A stretch of DNA of 64,000 nucleotides from the NCBI GenBank assembly GCA_900199555.1, contig FZQZ01000001.1, forward strand, positions 496,001 to 560,000, given 5' to 3'. The translations under genes were made by a program, and so were the position numbers. The notes under the pieces are model-generated. The model had not been told where the DNA came from and did not search any database. It saw only the letters and a list, made by a program, of their open reading frames with translations. This stretch comes from Prevotellaceae bacterium MN60 (GTDB lineage: Bacteria > Bacteroidota > Bacteroidia > Bacteroidales > Bacteroidaceae). This document shows, piece by piece, positions 26,394 to 34,774 of the stretch (positions are counted from its first letter, which is position 1; the number at the start of each line of letters is the position of its first letter).

Positions 26394-27773
26394 CCCATTT
26401 CTCCTCAACTCTTCCACAAACTCACTAATCTTCTGTAGCTCACGAGGTATGTGGATATTCTGCGGACAGTGGGGTGCACATTGCCCACAACCGATACAGT
26501 GGTCTGCCTGACGCAGTTTGGGCACTGCTCTGTCCAACCCTATCAGGTAGTTTCTGCGCAGTCGGTAGTATTCCTCATCCATTTTCTGACGAGGCAGCGT
26601 ACCCTCATTCTTACATTTATTATAATGTATGAAGATGGCAGGGATGTCGATGCCATAAGGACAGGGCATACAGTATTTACAGTCGTTACACGGAATATTC
26701 TCCAGTCCTACGATGCGCTCTGCCACATCCTTGTCTAAATAGCGTTGTTCCTGCTCGGTCAGGGGTACCAACGGGCAATAGCTCAACAGGTTATCCTTCA
26801 GGTGCTCCATATAGGTCATACCACTCAATACGGTGAGCACACCCTTCGGTGTTCCCGCATAGCGGAAAGCCCACGATGCCACACTGCGCTCTGGAGCTTT
26901 GCTCTTCAGCTCTGTAGCCAGATACTGGGGCAGGTTGGCCAGTCTGCCGCCCAACAGGGGTTCCATGATGACAGCAGGGATATGGCGCTTCTCCAGTTCC
27001 TTATACAAGTAACTGGCATCCACATTACGGTCGTTTATCTCGTTGGCATAGTCCCAGTCCAGATAGTTCAACTCTATCTGCACAAAGTCCCAGTGGTACT
27101 TCTCGTCCATGGCCAGTACCTCGTCGAATACCTCCTGAAGACCATGGAACGAGAAGCCAAGATGACGGATGCGTCCCGCCTCGCGCTCTTTCATCAGATA
27201 GTCCATCATACCGTTATCCACGTAGCGACGGTTAAACTCGTCCATGCCGCCACCGATGGCGTGCAACAGATAGTAGTCGATATAGTCCACCTGCAGGTTC
27301 TTCAGCGAGTTCTGATACATCTCGATACTCGCCTCCCTACTCTGTGTCGAGGGGTGGAAGTTCGACAGTTTGGTAGCCACTAAGTATTCCGAACGCTTAT
27401 GACGACTCAGGGCGATACCCGTGCAAGCTTCCGACTTTCCCTGACAATATACGGGTGATGTATCGAAGTAGTTCATGCCATGCTCGATGGCATAGTCTAT
27501 CTGCTTGTTAATCATCTCCTGATCATAGTCATCCTGGTTCTCCGTCTTCGAGGGCAGACGCATCATGCCGTAACCCAAGAGTGACACTTTTTCCTTGGTC
27601 TTCGGATCCACACGATAGGTCATCTTCCCCACTGGTGGCTCCACCTGTTTCTTATACTCCTCCACAGCCTTGGAGCTACTCTTCGACTTACAACCCGTCA
27701 ATACCGCAGCAGTACCCAATGCACCGCCACCGAATATCTTCAGAAACGAACGTCTTGATATATCTTTCTTCAT
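26367..27773 (-). CDS. Tat-dependent aldo/keto reductase with C-terminal 2x[4Fe-4S] domain
   Basis: A 468-aa protein. Start 27773 gives a twin-arginine signal (DISRRSFLKIFGGG) and a lipobox-like VLTGC, so a Tat-exported lipoprotein is inferred. An aldo/keto reductase barrel follows (GYGMMRLPS, MNYFDTSPVYCQGKSE, YIDYYLLHAIGG, LGFSFHG). The C-terminal ferredoxin-like part has CNDCKYCMPCPYG and CIGCGQCAPHCPQNI. The last ~10 residues come from the palindromic repeat. Last gene of the leftward tatA-tatC-polyferredoxin operon, consistent with extracytoplasmic redox work. Substrate unknown. Confidence 0.9.
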   Translation of the reverse strand: MKKDISRRSFLKIFGGGALGTAAVLTGCKSKSSSKAVEEYKKQVEPPVGKMTYRVDPKTKEKVSLLGYGMMRLPSKTENQDDYDQEMINKQIDYAIEHGMNYFDTSPVYCQGKSEACTGIALSRHKRSEYLVATKLSNFHPSTQSREASIEMYQNSLKNLQVDYIDYYLLHAIGGGMDEFNRRYVDNGMMDYLMKEREAGRIRHLGFSFHGLQEVFDEVLAMDEKYHWDFVQIELNYLDWDYANEINDRNVDASYLYKELEKRHIPAVIMEPLLGGRLANLPQYLATELKSKAPERSVASWAFRYAGTPKGVLTVLSGMTYMEHLKDNLLSYCPLVPLTEQEQRYLDKDVAERIVGLENIPCNDCKYCMPCPYGIDIPAIFIHYNKCKNEGTLPRQKMDEEYYRLRRNYLIGLDRAVPKLRQADHCIGCGQCAPHCPQNIHIPRELQKISEFVEELRRNGEPTPDPSL

Positions 27774-27848
27774 AACATTAAACATTAAACATTGAACGCC
27801 GCGATTAAGCGAGAGCAGAGCCATGCTTGCATGAGCTATGCCGAGCGT

Positions 27849-27971
27849 GAGCGGTGTCGCTGAAAGCAACATTGAACATTACGCTAACCGCTCTCCTCTC
27901 TCCCCTCTCTCCTCTCCCTTCAGGGAGGGGTTGGGGGTAGGCTTTTTGGGGGGTAGGCTTTTGGGGGTAGG
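27849..27971. repeat. Repeat-filled gap before the polyferredoxin stop
   Basis: 27849-27880 (gagcggtgtcgctgaaagc...) is a perfect 32-bp inverted copy of 29456-29487, so the pair brackets the polyferredoxin gene. 27901-27971 holds a palindromic element (cctcccttcagggaggggttgggggtaggc) plus two truncated copies of its right end. A run of attgaac-type heptamers lies at 27781-27797. Confidence 0.8.
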
Positions 27972-29444
27972 CTACACCTCCTTATGCACTTCATGTCCCT
28001 CTACATAGATGGCAGAGTATGGACGTGCCGGACATAGGTTCTCACAGGCACCACAACCAATGCAGCGCGCTTCATTCACAGCAGGAACATAAGGCGACTC
28101 CTCATCATCAGGGTCACTGGGCACCATCTCGATAGCACCCACAGGACAGTGGCGCTCACAATTACCACACTCCACCCCATCAGTCAGAGGGATACAGTTC
28201 TTCTTGATCCATACCGCATGACCAATCTGCAGCGAAGCCTTATCCTCCGCCTTGATGGGCTTGATAGCTCCCGCAGGACAAACCTCCGAACAGCGGTTAC
28301 ACTCCGGACGACAATAGCCACGCTCGTAAGACATCACGGGCTGCATCAGGTGCAACAGGTCAGAGCTGGGGCGCAACACCTGGTTAGGACATTCAGAGAT
28401 ACACAACTGACAACCAGTACAGCGCAACGCCATATTCTGAGCCGACAGCGAACCCGGCGGTGTCAATGGTGTCTGGCGCTCTGGTGCAATCTTATCCTCT
28501 ATCTCTGCCAGTCCACCATCCATAATCTTATCTTTCTGCTGTGCCATCGCTGCAGTTGCTAATAGCGCAGAAGACAACAGGAATGAGCGACGCCCCATCT
28601 CGGGCTTTTGTTCCCTCTCCGTTAGGAGAGGTTTCATTGAGTAGCTCAGCGCCCCGAACTTACAGCTCTCGATACAGTCACCGCAAACCACACACCTGCT
28701 GGCATCCACGGTGTGCGTCTTAAAGTCGATACACGCAGCCTTACAGTTTTTGCTGCATAGCGAGCAGTTTCTGCACTTGTCGGCATCAAAGCGCACCTTC
28801 AACAGTGAGAAACGACTGATGAGCGACAACAAGGTACCCACCGGACAGATGGTATTACAATAGGTACGACCGTTGCGCCAGGCAAGTATGCCCAGAACAA
28901 TCAGTGTCACTGCCGCAATGCCCAGAGAGATGCCTGAGCGCAACCACACCTCACTCTGATAAAAGGCATAGCTTTCATAGTGCTCGGCTATCGCTGCCAA
29001 CACGTTATTCCCTGCCTGATATATGGGCTGCAACAGGTTGGTGGCGATACGACCGAAGGCAGCATAGGGTGCCAACAGTTGTACCAATACAGCCAAGCCC
29101 AACGCATAGGCAATGCCAAACACTACCAACAAGGGATAGCGCAACCATTTCTTCTCTTTCGAATAGCCGTAGCGGTTTTTCTTGACTTTCTTGCTCCACC
29201 ATCCGATGATATCCTGCATGATGCCCAGCGGACAGATCACACTACAGTATATACGTCCGAAGACAAGCGTCAACAATACCAGACCTACTATCACCACCAC
29301 GTTCACGGCAAGGACAGCCTCCAGCAGTTGCATCTTAGCCATCCAGCTGAGCCAGTGGTGCGCAGTACCTGTGAAATCTACAAATAGCCACGTGATACCA
29401 ATCATCATCACTGTAGCCAGTGCAATTCGTATTTTCCTTAGCAT
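27972..29444 (-). CDS. Membrane-bound polyferredoxin (NapH/NosR-like 4Fe-4S protein)
   Basis: A 490-aa protein. The N-terminal ~210 residues have about five TM helices with the two CxxxCP motifs of NapH/NosR-type proteins (YCSVICPLG, YCNTICPVG). Then six more Cys clusters: CRNCSLCSKNC, CVVCGDCIESC, CTGCQLCISECP, CRPECNRCSEVCP, CGNCERHCP and CIGCGACENLCP. Around residue 287 there is an internal twin-arginine-like segment (GRRSFLLSSALLATAAMA), which suggests that the C-terminal ferredoxin part crosses the membrane by Tat. It probably passes electrons from the quinone pool to periplasmic partners such as the neighbouring reductase. The TAG stop coincides with the edge of a repeat. Confidence 0.88.
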   Translation of the reverse strand: MLRKIRIALATVMMIGITWLFVDFTGTAHHWLSWMAKMQLLEAVLAVNVVVIVGLVLLTLVFGRIYCSVICPLGIMQDIIGWWSKKVKKNRYGYSKEKKWLRYPLLVVFGIAYALGLAVLVQLLAPYAAFGRIATNLLQPIYQAGNNVLAAIAEHYESYAFYQSEVWLRSGISLGIAAVTLIVLGILAWRNGRTYCNTICPVGTLLSLISRFSLLKVRFDADKCRNCSLCSKNCKAACIDFKTHTVDASRCVVCGDCIESCKFGALSYSMKPLLTEREQKPEMGRRSFLLSSALLATAAMAQQKDKIMDGGLAEIEDKIAPERQTPLTPPGSLSAQNMALRCTGCQLCISECPNQVLRPSSDLLHLMQPVMSYERGYCRPECNRCSEVCPAGAIKPIKAEDKASLQIGHAVWIKKNCIPLTDGVECGNCERHCPVGAIEMVPSDPDDEESPYVPAVNEARCIGCGACENLCPARPYSAIYVEGHEVHKEV

Positions 29445-29455
29445 ATATTACGTTT

Positions 29456-29530
29456 AATGTTCAATGTTGCTTTCAGCGACACCGCTCATCGTTCATCGTT
29501 CAACGTTCAACGTTCATCGTTCATCGTCTT
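29456..29530. repeat. 32-bp inverted repeat arm and heptamer array at the tatC end
   Basis: 29456-29487 is the inverted partner of 27849-27880. It runs into five heptamers gttcatc/gttcaac (about 29487-29525) that overlap the tatC 3' end and encode the tail MNDER. Related gttcaat/gttcaac heptamers occur at 39679-39710. Confidence 0.8.
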
Positions 29531-30259
29531 CACCACCACAACGCTCACCTCGTAGAGCAGGTAGATGGGCAGTGCCACCACAAAGAGTGTAAACACATCC
29601 GTGGTAGGTGTGATGATGGCAGCTACTACGAGGATAGCCACGATGGCATGTCTGCGATAGGCGACCATCATCTGGGCGTTAATCAGTCCCATCCGCCCAA
29701 GGAGTCCACATACTACAGGTAGTTCAAAGACCACCCCCATCACCAGACTCATGCCCAACAGCGTATCTACATACGACTGTAGGGTTAGCATGTTGGCTAC
29801 ATCGGGACTCACCTGATAGGTTCCTAAGAAGCGCACGGTCAGGGGAAATACCATGAAGTAGTCCACCAGTGTTCCCACCATAAACATCACATAGGCCGTT
29901 CCTACTATCCATACCGCATAGCGCCGCTCATGCTGATAGAGCGCTGGCGACACAAAGCGAAACAACTCGTAGAGCACATAGGGCGAAGCCAGAAGCAGAC
30001 CGGCATAGACGGCGGTACGCATGTGAATCATAAACTGCTCCGTCAGTCCTGTGTTCATCAGGTGCAACGAGAAGGCTTTCACGCCCAACAGCTGGTAGGT
30101 CACAAAGTCGCTGCTCCGTGGAGCCAGCACCACTGCAAACAGCTCATCCTTCATCACAAAAGCGATAGCTGCAAAGAGGGCTATCACACAAGCCATCCTT
30201 ATCAGTGATGAGCGCAGCTCGTCCAAATGCTCCCAAAACGTCATACTCTCTCTTTCCAT
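29507..30259 (-). CDS. tatC: Twin-arginine translocase subunit TatC
   Basis: A 250-aa inner-membrane protein with six TM helices that recognises Tat signal peptides. MTFWEHLDELRSSLIRM is the canonical N-terminus, and the helical pattern with ASPYVLYELFRFVSPALYQHERR is conserved. Start could be the Met at 30259 or the one at 30244; the latter gives the usual N-terminus. Located between tatA and two predicted Tat clients, which ties the system to those proteins. Confidence 0.93.
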   Translation of the reverse strand: MERESMTFWEHLDELRSSLIRMACVIALFAAIAFVMKDELFAVVLAPRSSDFVTYQLLGVKAFSLHLMNTGLTEQFMIHMRTAVYAGLLLASPYVLYELFRFVSPALYQHERRYAVWIVGTAYVMFMVGTLVDYFMVFPLTVRFLGTYQVSPDVANMLTLQSYVDTLLGMSLVMGVVFELPVVCGLLGRMGLINAQMMVAYRRHAIVAILVVAAIITPTTDVFTLFVVALPIYLLYEVSVVVVKTMNDER

Positions 30260-30276
30260 TCCTTGCGCATTCTATT

Positions 30277-30306
30277 CCTCCCCCTAGGGGGAGGTCAGGA
30301 GGGGGC
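30277..30306. repeat. Palindromic element between tatA and tatC
   Basis: cctccccctagggggagg (30277-30294) is a perfect 18-bp palindrome, followed by tcaggagggggctt: the GC-rich element family in a different subtype. It ends at the tatA stop codon. Confidence 0.75.
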
Positions 30307-30468
30307 TTATTCTTCGTCTTCTTTCATCCCGTCCTTAAAGCTCTTCACACCCTTGCCGAGTCCTTTCATCAGTTCGGGAATTTTCTTGCCGCCAAACAAT
30401 AGCAGCACGATCAGGGCAATGACGAGGATCTCTTGCATGCCTAATCCAAATAGGAGTAATTTCGTCAT
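30307..30468 (-). CDS. tatA: Twin-arginine translocase subunit TatA/E
   Basis: A 53-aa protein: one TM helix ([21 protein letters not shown]) followed by the amphipathic helix ([16 protein letters not shown]) and an acidic end. The FGGKKIPEL hinge is the TatA hallmark; it oligomerises to form the translocation pore. Short for TatA but typical for Bacteroidetes. A promoter (TATTTTTG) lies about 30 nt upstream on the minus strand; this gene starts the tat operon. Confidence 0.9.
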   Translation of the reverse strand: MTKLLLFGLGMQEILVIALIVLLLFGGKKIPELMKGLGKGVKSFKDGMKEDEE

Positions 30469-30582
30469 AATTTCATTTGTTTTTGGTTATATTTTCTGCA
30501 AAAATAAAAAATAATTATGAATTATGAATGATATATGATGAATTAATTTGTATCTTTGCCTGCAAATAAACAACATTTAACT

Positions 30583-31041
30583 ATGGAATACGAATTTCTA
30601 TTGCGTATCTTTGTCGCTGCCGTCTTAGGAGGACTGGTAGGCCTGGAACGAGAATACAGGGCTAAGGAGGCGGGCTTTCGCACCCACTTCTTGGTGGCGT
30701 TAGGCTCTGCCGTGTTTATGATTGTCTCGGCTTATGGCTTCAGCGATGTACCTTTAGCCGAAGGCACGCACCGCTGGGATGTGTCACGTATCGCGGCTCA
30801 GGTAGTCAGTGGTATCGGTTTCATTGGTGCCGGCACCATCATCTTCCGCAAGGCGGAGAATATGGTGAGTGGCTTGACCACCGCTGCAGGTCTGTGGGTT
30901 ACTGCAGCCATTGGTTTAGCCTGTGGTGGCGGCATGTATATCCTCTCCATCGCCAGCACTATCATGGTACTTGTCGGTCTCGAGGCCTTCAATTTCATCC
31001 TCCGCAAAATCGACAAGAAGCGCAAGGACAAACCCGAATAA
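30583..31041 (+). CDS. MgtC/SapB family membrane protein
   Basis: A 152-aa protein with about four TM helices: LLRIFVAAVLGGLVGLERE, TGGG-type VSGIGFIGAGTIIFRK, LTTAAGLWVTAAIGLACGGG. The motifs are those of the MgtC N-terminal domain. MgtC proteins affect F-ATPase, magnesium and phosphate homeostasis; the role here is unknown. Start 30583 follows TATCTTTG (around 30551). Separated from the tat operon by divergent promoters. Confidence 0.85.
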   Translation: MEYEFLLRIFVAAVLGGLVGLEREYRAKEAGFRTHFLVALGSAVFMIVSAYGFSDVPLAEGTHRWDVSRIAAQVVSGIGFIGAGTIIFRKAENMVSGLTTAAGLWVTAAIGLACGGGMYILSIASTIMVLVGLEAFNFILRKIDKKRKDKPE

Positions 31042-31094
31042 CTGTCGAACACGGATCTAACAGATTTACACGGATTTAATAAGGTCACACAGAT

Positions 31095-31129
31095 CTCCCC
31101 TCCTTTCAGGGAGGGGCCAGGAGTAGGCT
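31095..31129. repeat. Palindromic element at the coaW stop
   Basis: tcccctcctttcagggaggggccaggagtaggcta. Its last CTA is the complement of the TAG stop of the pantothenate kinase gene. Confidence 0.8.
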
Positions 31130-31949
31130 ACTTCGCCTTATACGCCAGCGCAGCCCCTATGGCAGTGCAGAACTCTGCATACTTCGGAATATGGAAGTGC
31201 ACCCCATAAATCTTTTCCAGCATGGGATATATCTCCTTACACTGGGGTAACAGTGTAAGGTTACCTATCAGCACAAAGTCTTTGATGCCCGAGTTCAGTG
31301 CCGACAAGATGGCCGCCGAACCGATGGCCTGCAGCACCATCACGATGATGCCCAGTGCGATATCCTCCTTGGGCGCATCATACTGTGCCTTAGAGAATAG
31401 CGAGGCTGTAGCATCCATGGGCAGACCGGGAAGCGGATGCGTAGAGATGTCACCAATCAGCAGGTTGATGTTATGGATATTACCCTGCATGGCGAGGCTC
31501 TGTATCTGTTTCGGGTCACGCGTGTTCAGCATCACGCGCGACAGTCCCTGTAGCGTACCGCCACCAATGCCGATACCACCGATGTGTTTAATCTCGTCAC
31601 CGTTACACTGTACAAAGCTCGTACCCGTACCCATTGACACCACGATAGCCTTGTTCTGTCCCGACTCAAAGCGGGCTCCCAGACCGTCAGCCATAAACTC
31701 ATCCACCTTCTGTGTAGAGATGCCATAGATAGGTTCGTCGATATAGGCAGAGCCCACACCCGTCACCATAATCTGCTCCACATCCTTGAGTTCAATCTTA
31801 TTGTCGTGTAGATACTTGCCAAACGCCCCATACAGCGATGTCACCTGGTCGGCAGCAGTAATACGAATGGGCGACACGATGCGTCCAGCACGCAGTCCCA
31901 CTATCTTCGTTGTGGATATTCCCACATCTATTCCAATTACGATTCCCAT
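31128..31949 (-). CDS. coaW: Type II pantothenate kinase
   Basis: A 273-aa enzyme for the first step of CoA synthesis (pantothenate to 4'-phosphopantothenate). It has the ASKHA fold N-terminus IGIDVGISTTKIVGL, VVSMGTGTSFV and GGIGIGGGTLQGL. The ATG at 31949 is chosen because TACCTTTG with a TTTG 19 nt upstream ends about 15 nt before it. The frame stays open ~100 codons upstream, but that part is repeat sequence and crosses the promoter. Confidence 0.92.
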   Translation of the reverse strand: MGIVIGIDVGISTTKIVGLRAGRIVSPIRITAADQVTSLYGAFGKYLHDNKIELKDVEQIMVTGVGSAYIDEPIYGISTQKVDEFMADGLGARFESGQNKAIVVSMGTGTSFVQCNGDEIKHIGGIGIGGGTLQGLSRVMLNTRDPKQIQSLAMQGNIHNINLLIGDISTHPLPGLPMDATASLFSKAQYDAPKEDIALGIIVMVLQAIGSAAILSALNSGIKDFVLIGNLTLLPQCKEIYPMLEKIYGVHFHIPKYAEFCTAIGAALAYKAK

Positions 31950-32071
31950 CTTCTTATTCTGTATTTTGGGAACAAAGGTAGTGCAAATCGAGTGAAATAC
32001 AAAGAAAAATACTTTTTTTCTTTTATATCCGAGATGCAGCCTACCTTCGACGAAGTCAAAATTACAAAAAA

Positions 32072-32236
32072 GCGCAGCCGAAAAGAAAACTAACGCGTAG
32101 TCCCGCGTTACCAAAACATGCGAAGGTTTGTCGGTTTCTGCAAACCTGAGTTTACATCCTTCCCATATAGGGGAAGGCTTGGATAGGGTGGATGTCTCTT
32201 TGGTTCCGTTTCTCTGCGCCAGAGAAATGAACAAAA
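32072..32236. repeat. Structured dispersed repeat, copy 1
   Basis: The gap 31950-32499 holds this copy of a ~140-165 bp repeat also found at 43001-43160 and 45961-46100. Landmarks in order: AACGCG..CGCGTT hairpin, AGGTTTG..CAAACCT hairpin, ccttcccatataggggaagg hairpin, ggatgt, tggttc, gcgcca. The rest of the gap carries another GC-rich set (32316-32395) and a perfect 18-bp palindrome gtccttttcgaaaaggac at 32409-32426. No gene is seen. Confidence 0.85.
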
Positions 32237-32499
32237 CACTCATGGCTCACCCCGTAGGGGCGTAAGCTTGTGAGCCATACCAAAACCTTGTAGAAGGGCG
32301 CCTGCCCTTCTACAACTAAGCCCCTTGCCAAAGATTGGCGAGGGGTTTGGGGAGTGGTTGAAGCCCTCCTCAGGCAAGGAGGGTTGGGTGGTTGTGAAAA
32401 ACCTTTTGGTCCTTTTCGAAAAGGACAAGAAAAAATTCTTTTTTCTTCTTCTTTTTTCGTAATTTTGCACGCTCATTGCAAAATTATCAAATCAAACAA

Positions 32500-33972
32500 A
32501 TGAAAAAATTAATCTACTCACTGCTGACAGCCCTCTGTGTGCTGACAGCCACTGCACAAACTACGGAAACAGTAACACCACCCGAAGACCTCCAGACAGC
32601 GGAGTATGCCCTGCAGGCTCAGTCCTACAACTATGGCTACACCACTGCCGTCACCAAGTCTTTGATGATAGGTATCGACGGTACCACCGTCTATCTGCAG
32701 GGCCTCTGCGAATACCTGCCACAGGCATGGATCAAGGGTACTCTCGATGGCAACACGATGACTCTTGCCGCTGGTCAGTACTTCGGCGAAGCTCCTGGTG
32801 AAGACGACAACACCTATCCCTTGTATTTCGGTGGCACTACCGACGATACTTGGGCAGAAGCTACCGAAGATGTCAACATGACCGATGTCGTACTCACCAT
32901 CGATGCTCAGGGTAACATGACTACCAACTCTTGGCTCTTTGTCAACTCAGAGGAGAGCGTGCTCAACCCTTATGTAGCCCTCACCAGTGCCACCATCCTT
33001 AAGTTAGAGGATAAGGCTGCTGTTCCCGCCAACCCCTCTGTGATCGAGTTCATGCCCTTCGATGCCAACGAAGGCTATGCCGGCGTCTCTCTCGACATCC
33101 CCACTGTCGATGTCGATGGCAACCCACTCATGGCCTCTAAGCTCTCTTACAAGATCTACACCGATATAGAGAAGGACATCCAGCCCATGCTATTCCCTGC
33201 CGATGAGCACCTGAATATCGATGAAGACATGACCGAGATTCCCTACACCTTCACCGATGAGTACGATATCCAGTATGGAGGCTATGCCGCCTATTGGTAT
33301 CACGACACCAAGACTTTCAACCGCATTGGTGTACAGTCTATCTATCGTGGTGGCAACGAGGAGAACGTCTCTGAGATTAGCTGGTTCGTGATCAAGCCCT
33401 ATGCTGACGATGCCGTCACTTTCGACTTCAATGCCCTTGACCCCGAGACCACTCCCTACTCTACCAGCAAGTCTCCTGCTGGCGACATCACCGAGGACCT
33501 CGTGCTCCAGCAGGGCAATGTCACGCTGACCGTTACTCCCAGCTATGCCAACACCCCCAACCGTTATTGGAAGGACTATAACCTCAATGCCCTCCAGTTG
33601 CGCCTCTATGGTGGCACGCTGACCGTTGAGGTTCCCGAGGGTTGCACCATCGAGAAGATGTACTTCAATAATGCCAAGTGGCAAGATGAGAACAGTTTCG
33701 ACTGTGGCGAGTTCGATGGCACCAGCGTATGGACTGGCTCTACCGACAAGTGTGTACTGTCTATTGCTGGCAACACCCAACTCAATAGCATTGCCGTTGT
33801 GGTCACAGGCACCACAGGCATCAGCACCCTTCAGGTTCTCCCTCTCACCACTGCCACTCGCACCTATGACCTCCAGGGCCGTCAGGTCTCTCCTGCCGCC
33901 AAGGGTCTCGTGCTCCAGCAGCAGCGCACCGCTGATGGTCACCTCCGCACCATCAAGGTCATCCGCAAATAA
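32500..33972 (+). CDS. Secreted protein with Prevotella C-terminal sorting-like tail
   Basis: Not recognised as a known enzyme. A 490-aa protein: signal peptide MKKLIYSLLTALCVLTATAQ, then beta-rich, Thr/Asp-rich sequence without TM segments, probably two or more beta-sandwich domains. The end TYDLQGRQVSPAAKGLVLQQ...IKVIRK is the same type of tail as in the CotH protein at the window start, pointing to surface or extracellular location. A TAATTTTG promoter lies about 32 nt upstream of the ATG at 32500. Monocistronic, with a hairpin after it. Confidence 0.7.
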   Translation: MKKLIYSLLTALCVLTATAQTTETVTPPEDLQTAEYALQAQSYNYGYTTAVTKSLMIGIDGTTVYLQGLCEYLPQAWIKGTLDGNTMTLAAGQYFGEAPGEDDNTYPLYFGGTTDDTWAEATEDVNMTDVVLTIDAQGNMTTNSWLFVNSEESVLNPYVALTSATILKLEDKAAVPANPSVIEFMPFDANEGYAGVSLDIPTVDVDGNPLMASKLSYKIYTDIEKDIQPMLFPADEHLNIDEDMTEIPYTFTDEYDIQYGGYAAYWYHDTKTFNRIGVQSIYRGGNEENVSEISWFVIKPYADDAVTFDFNALDPETTPYSTSKSPAGDITEDLVLQQGNVTLTVTPSYANTPNRYWKDYNLNALQLRLYGGTLTVEVPEGCTIEKMYFNNAKWQDENSFDCGEFDGTSVWTGSTDKCVLSIAGNTQLNSIAVVVTGTTGISTLQVLPLTTATRTYDLQGRQVSPAAKGLVLQQQRTADGHLRTIKVIRK

Positions 33973-33995
33973 CAAACTACTGCAATGATAACCGC

Positions 33996-34030
33996 AAGCC
34001 CTCCGCCAGTCATGCGACTGCGAAGGGCTT
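33996..34030 (+). terminator. Hairpin after the secreted-protein gene
   Basis: Stem aagccct (33996-34002)/agggctt (34024-34030) with inner cagtc/gactg pairing. Only a weak T-rich tail follows, so it may be a terminator of moderate strength. Confidence 0.55.
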
Positions 34031-34057
34031 ACTTATTTCGGTCTAATCGTCTTTTCT

Positions 34058-34774
34058 TTATATCACTTCCCCTGCATATTCCATGTTCTTTCCGAACACT
34101 GTGCAGACGAGCATCTGGAAATCTTTGAGGAAAGAATAATGGTCGAGATAGTAGAGGTTCAAGCGCACCTTGTCGGGATAGATAATATGGTCGTTATACC
34201 ATACCGCCAACTCCTGATCCGTCATCTCGTCAAAGTTATCGTTATCGTTAACGTTATCGTTAAGGTTAAGGTTAGCAACAAGCTCCCTCGCGTTGCTCAG
34301 ATACTCGTCCTCCAAGCGATATTTCAGCGTGGCAGGACCTGTGATTCCTGGACGCAGCTGTAGCATCCTGCGGTCATCGCCCTGTAGTTGGTCGGCATAT
34401 CCAGGCACATCGGGACGAGGACCCACAAAGCTCATATTACCTATCAGCACGTCCCAAAGTCCAGGCAACTCATCTAACTTATAATGGCGCAACTTAGCAC
34501 CAAATGGTGTGATACGACTGTCACCTGCCACACTCACCGTTGACCATCCTGTAGCCCCCTTCCCTTCAGGGGAGGGCTGGGGAGAGGCTATCATCGAGCG
34601 GAACTTATGACAACTAAACAGCTTACCATCCTTGCCCACGCGCTGCTGTACAAAGAGCACCGGACCTCCCGGCATCTTCACCTTGATGAGAATAGCTACA
34701 ACCAGCAAGACAGGCCATAAGAACAACAGCCCTATCAGTGCCATCAGTCTGTCAAATATCCATTTCAGAATCAT
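34058..34774 (-). CDS. Phosphoglycosyl transferase (PglC/WcaJ-type sugar transferase) with two repeat-derived inserts
   Basis: A 238-aa monotopic enzyme that would load the first sugar phosphate onto undecaprenyl phosphate. N-terminal re-entrant helix (RLMALIGLLFLWPVLLVV), FVQQRVGKDGKLFSCHKFRSM, catalytic Asp-Glu in LDELPGLWDVL, MSFVGPRPDVPGY and RPGITGPATL. Insert 1 (IASPQPSPEGKGATG, DNA 34555-34592) comes from the GC-rich palindromic element; insert 2 (NLNLNDNVNDNDNF, DNA 34235-34275) from the hexamer array. Overlaps the DegT gene by 4 bp. Confidence 0.88.
   Translation of the reverse strand: MILKWIFDRLMALIGLLFLWPVLLVVAILIKVKMPGGPVLFVQQRVGKDGKLFSCHKFRSMIASPQPSPEGKGATGWSTVSVAGDSRITPFGAKLRHYKLDELPGLWDVLIGNMSFVGPRPDVPGYADQLQGDDRRMLQLRPGITGPATLKYRLEDEYLSNARELVANLNLNDNVNDNDNFDEMTDQELAVWYNDHIIYPDKVRLNLYYLDHYSFLKDFQMLVCTVFGKNMEYAGEVI
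34235..34275. repeat. GTTATC-type hexamer array in the sugar transferase
   Basis: About seven units of gttatc/gttaac/gttaag, encoding Asn-Asp/Asn-Leu/Asn-Val pairs on the minus strand. The same array type occurs in three genes of the locus at 46.2-48.8 kb. Confidence 0.85.

Noticed and set aside
31950..32243. N-terminal extension of coaW
   Set aside because: Encoded by the dispersed repeat copy 1 and crosses the coaW promoter; the family start is at 31949.
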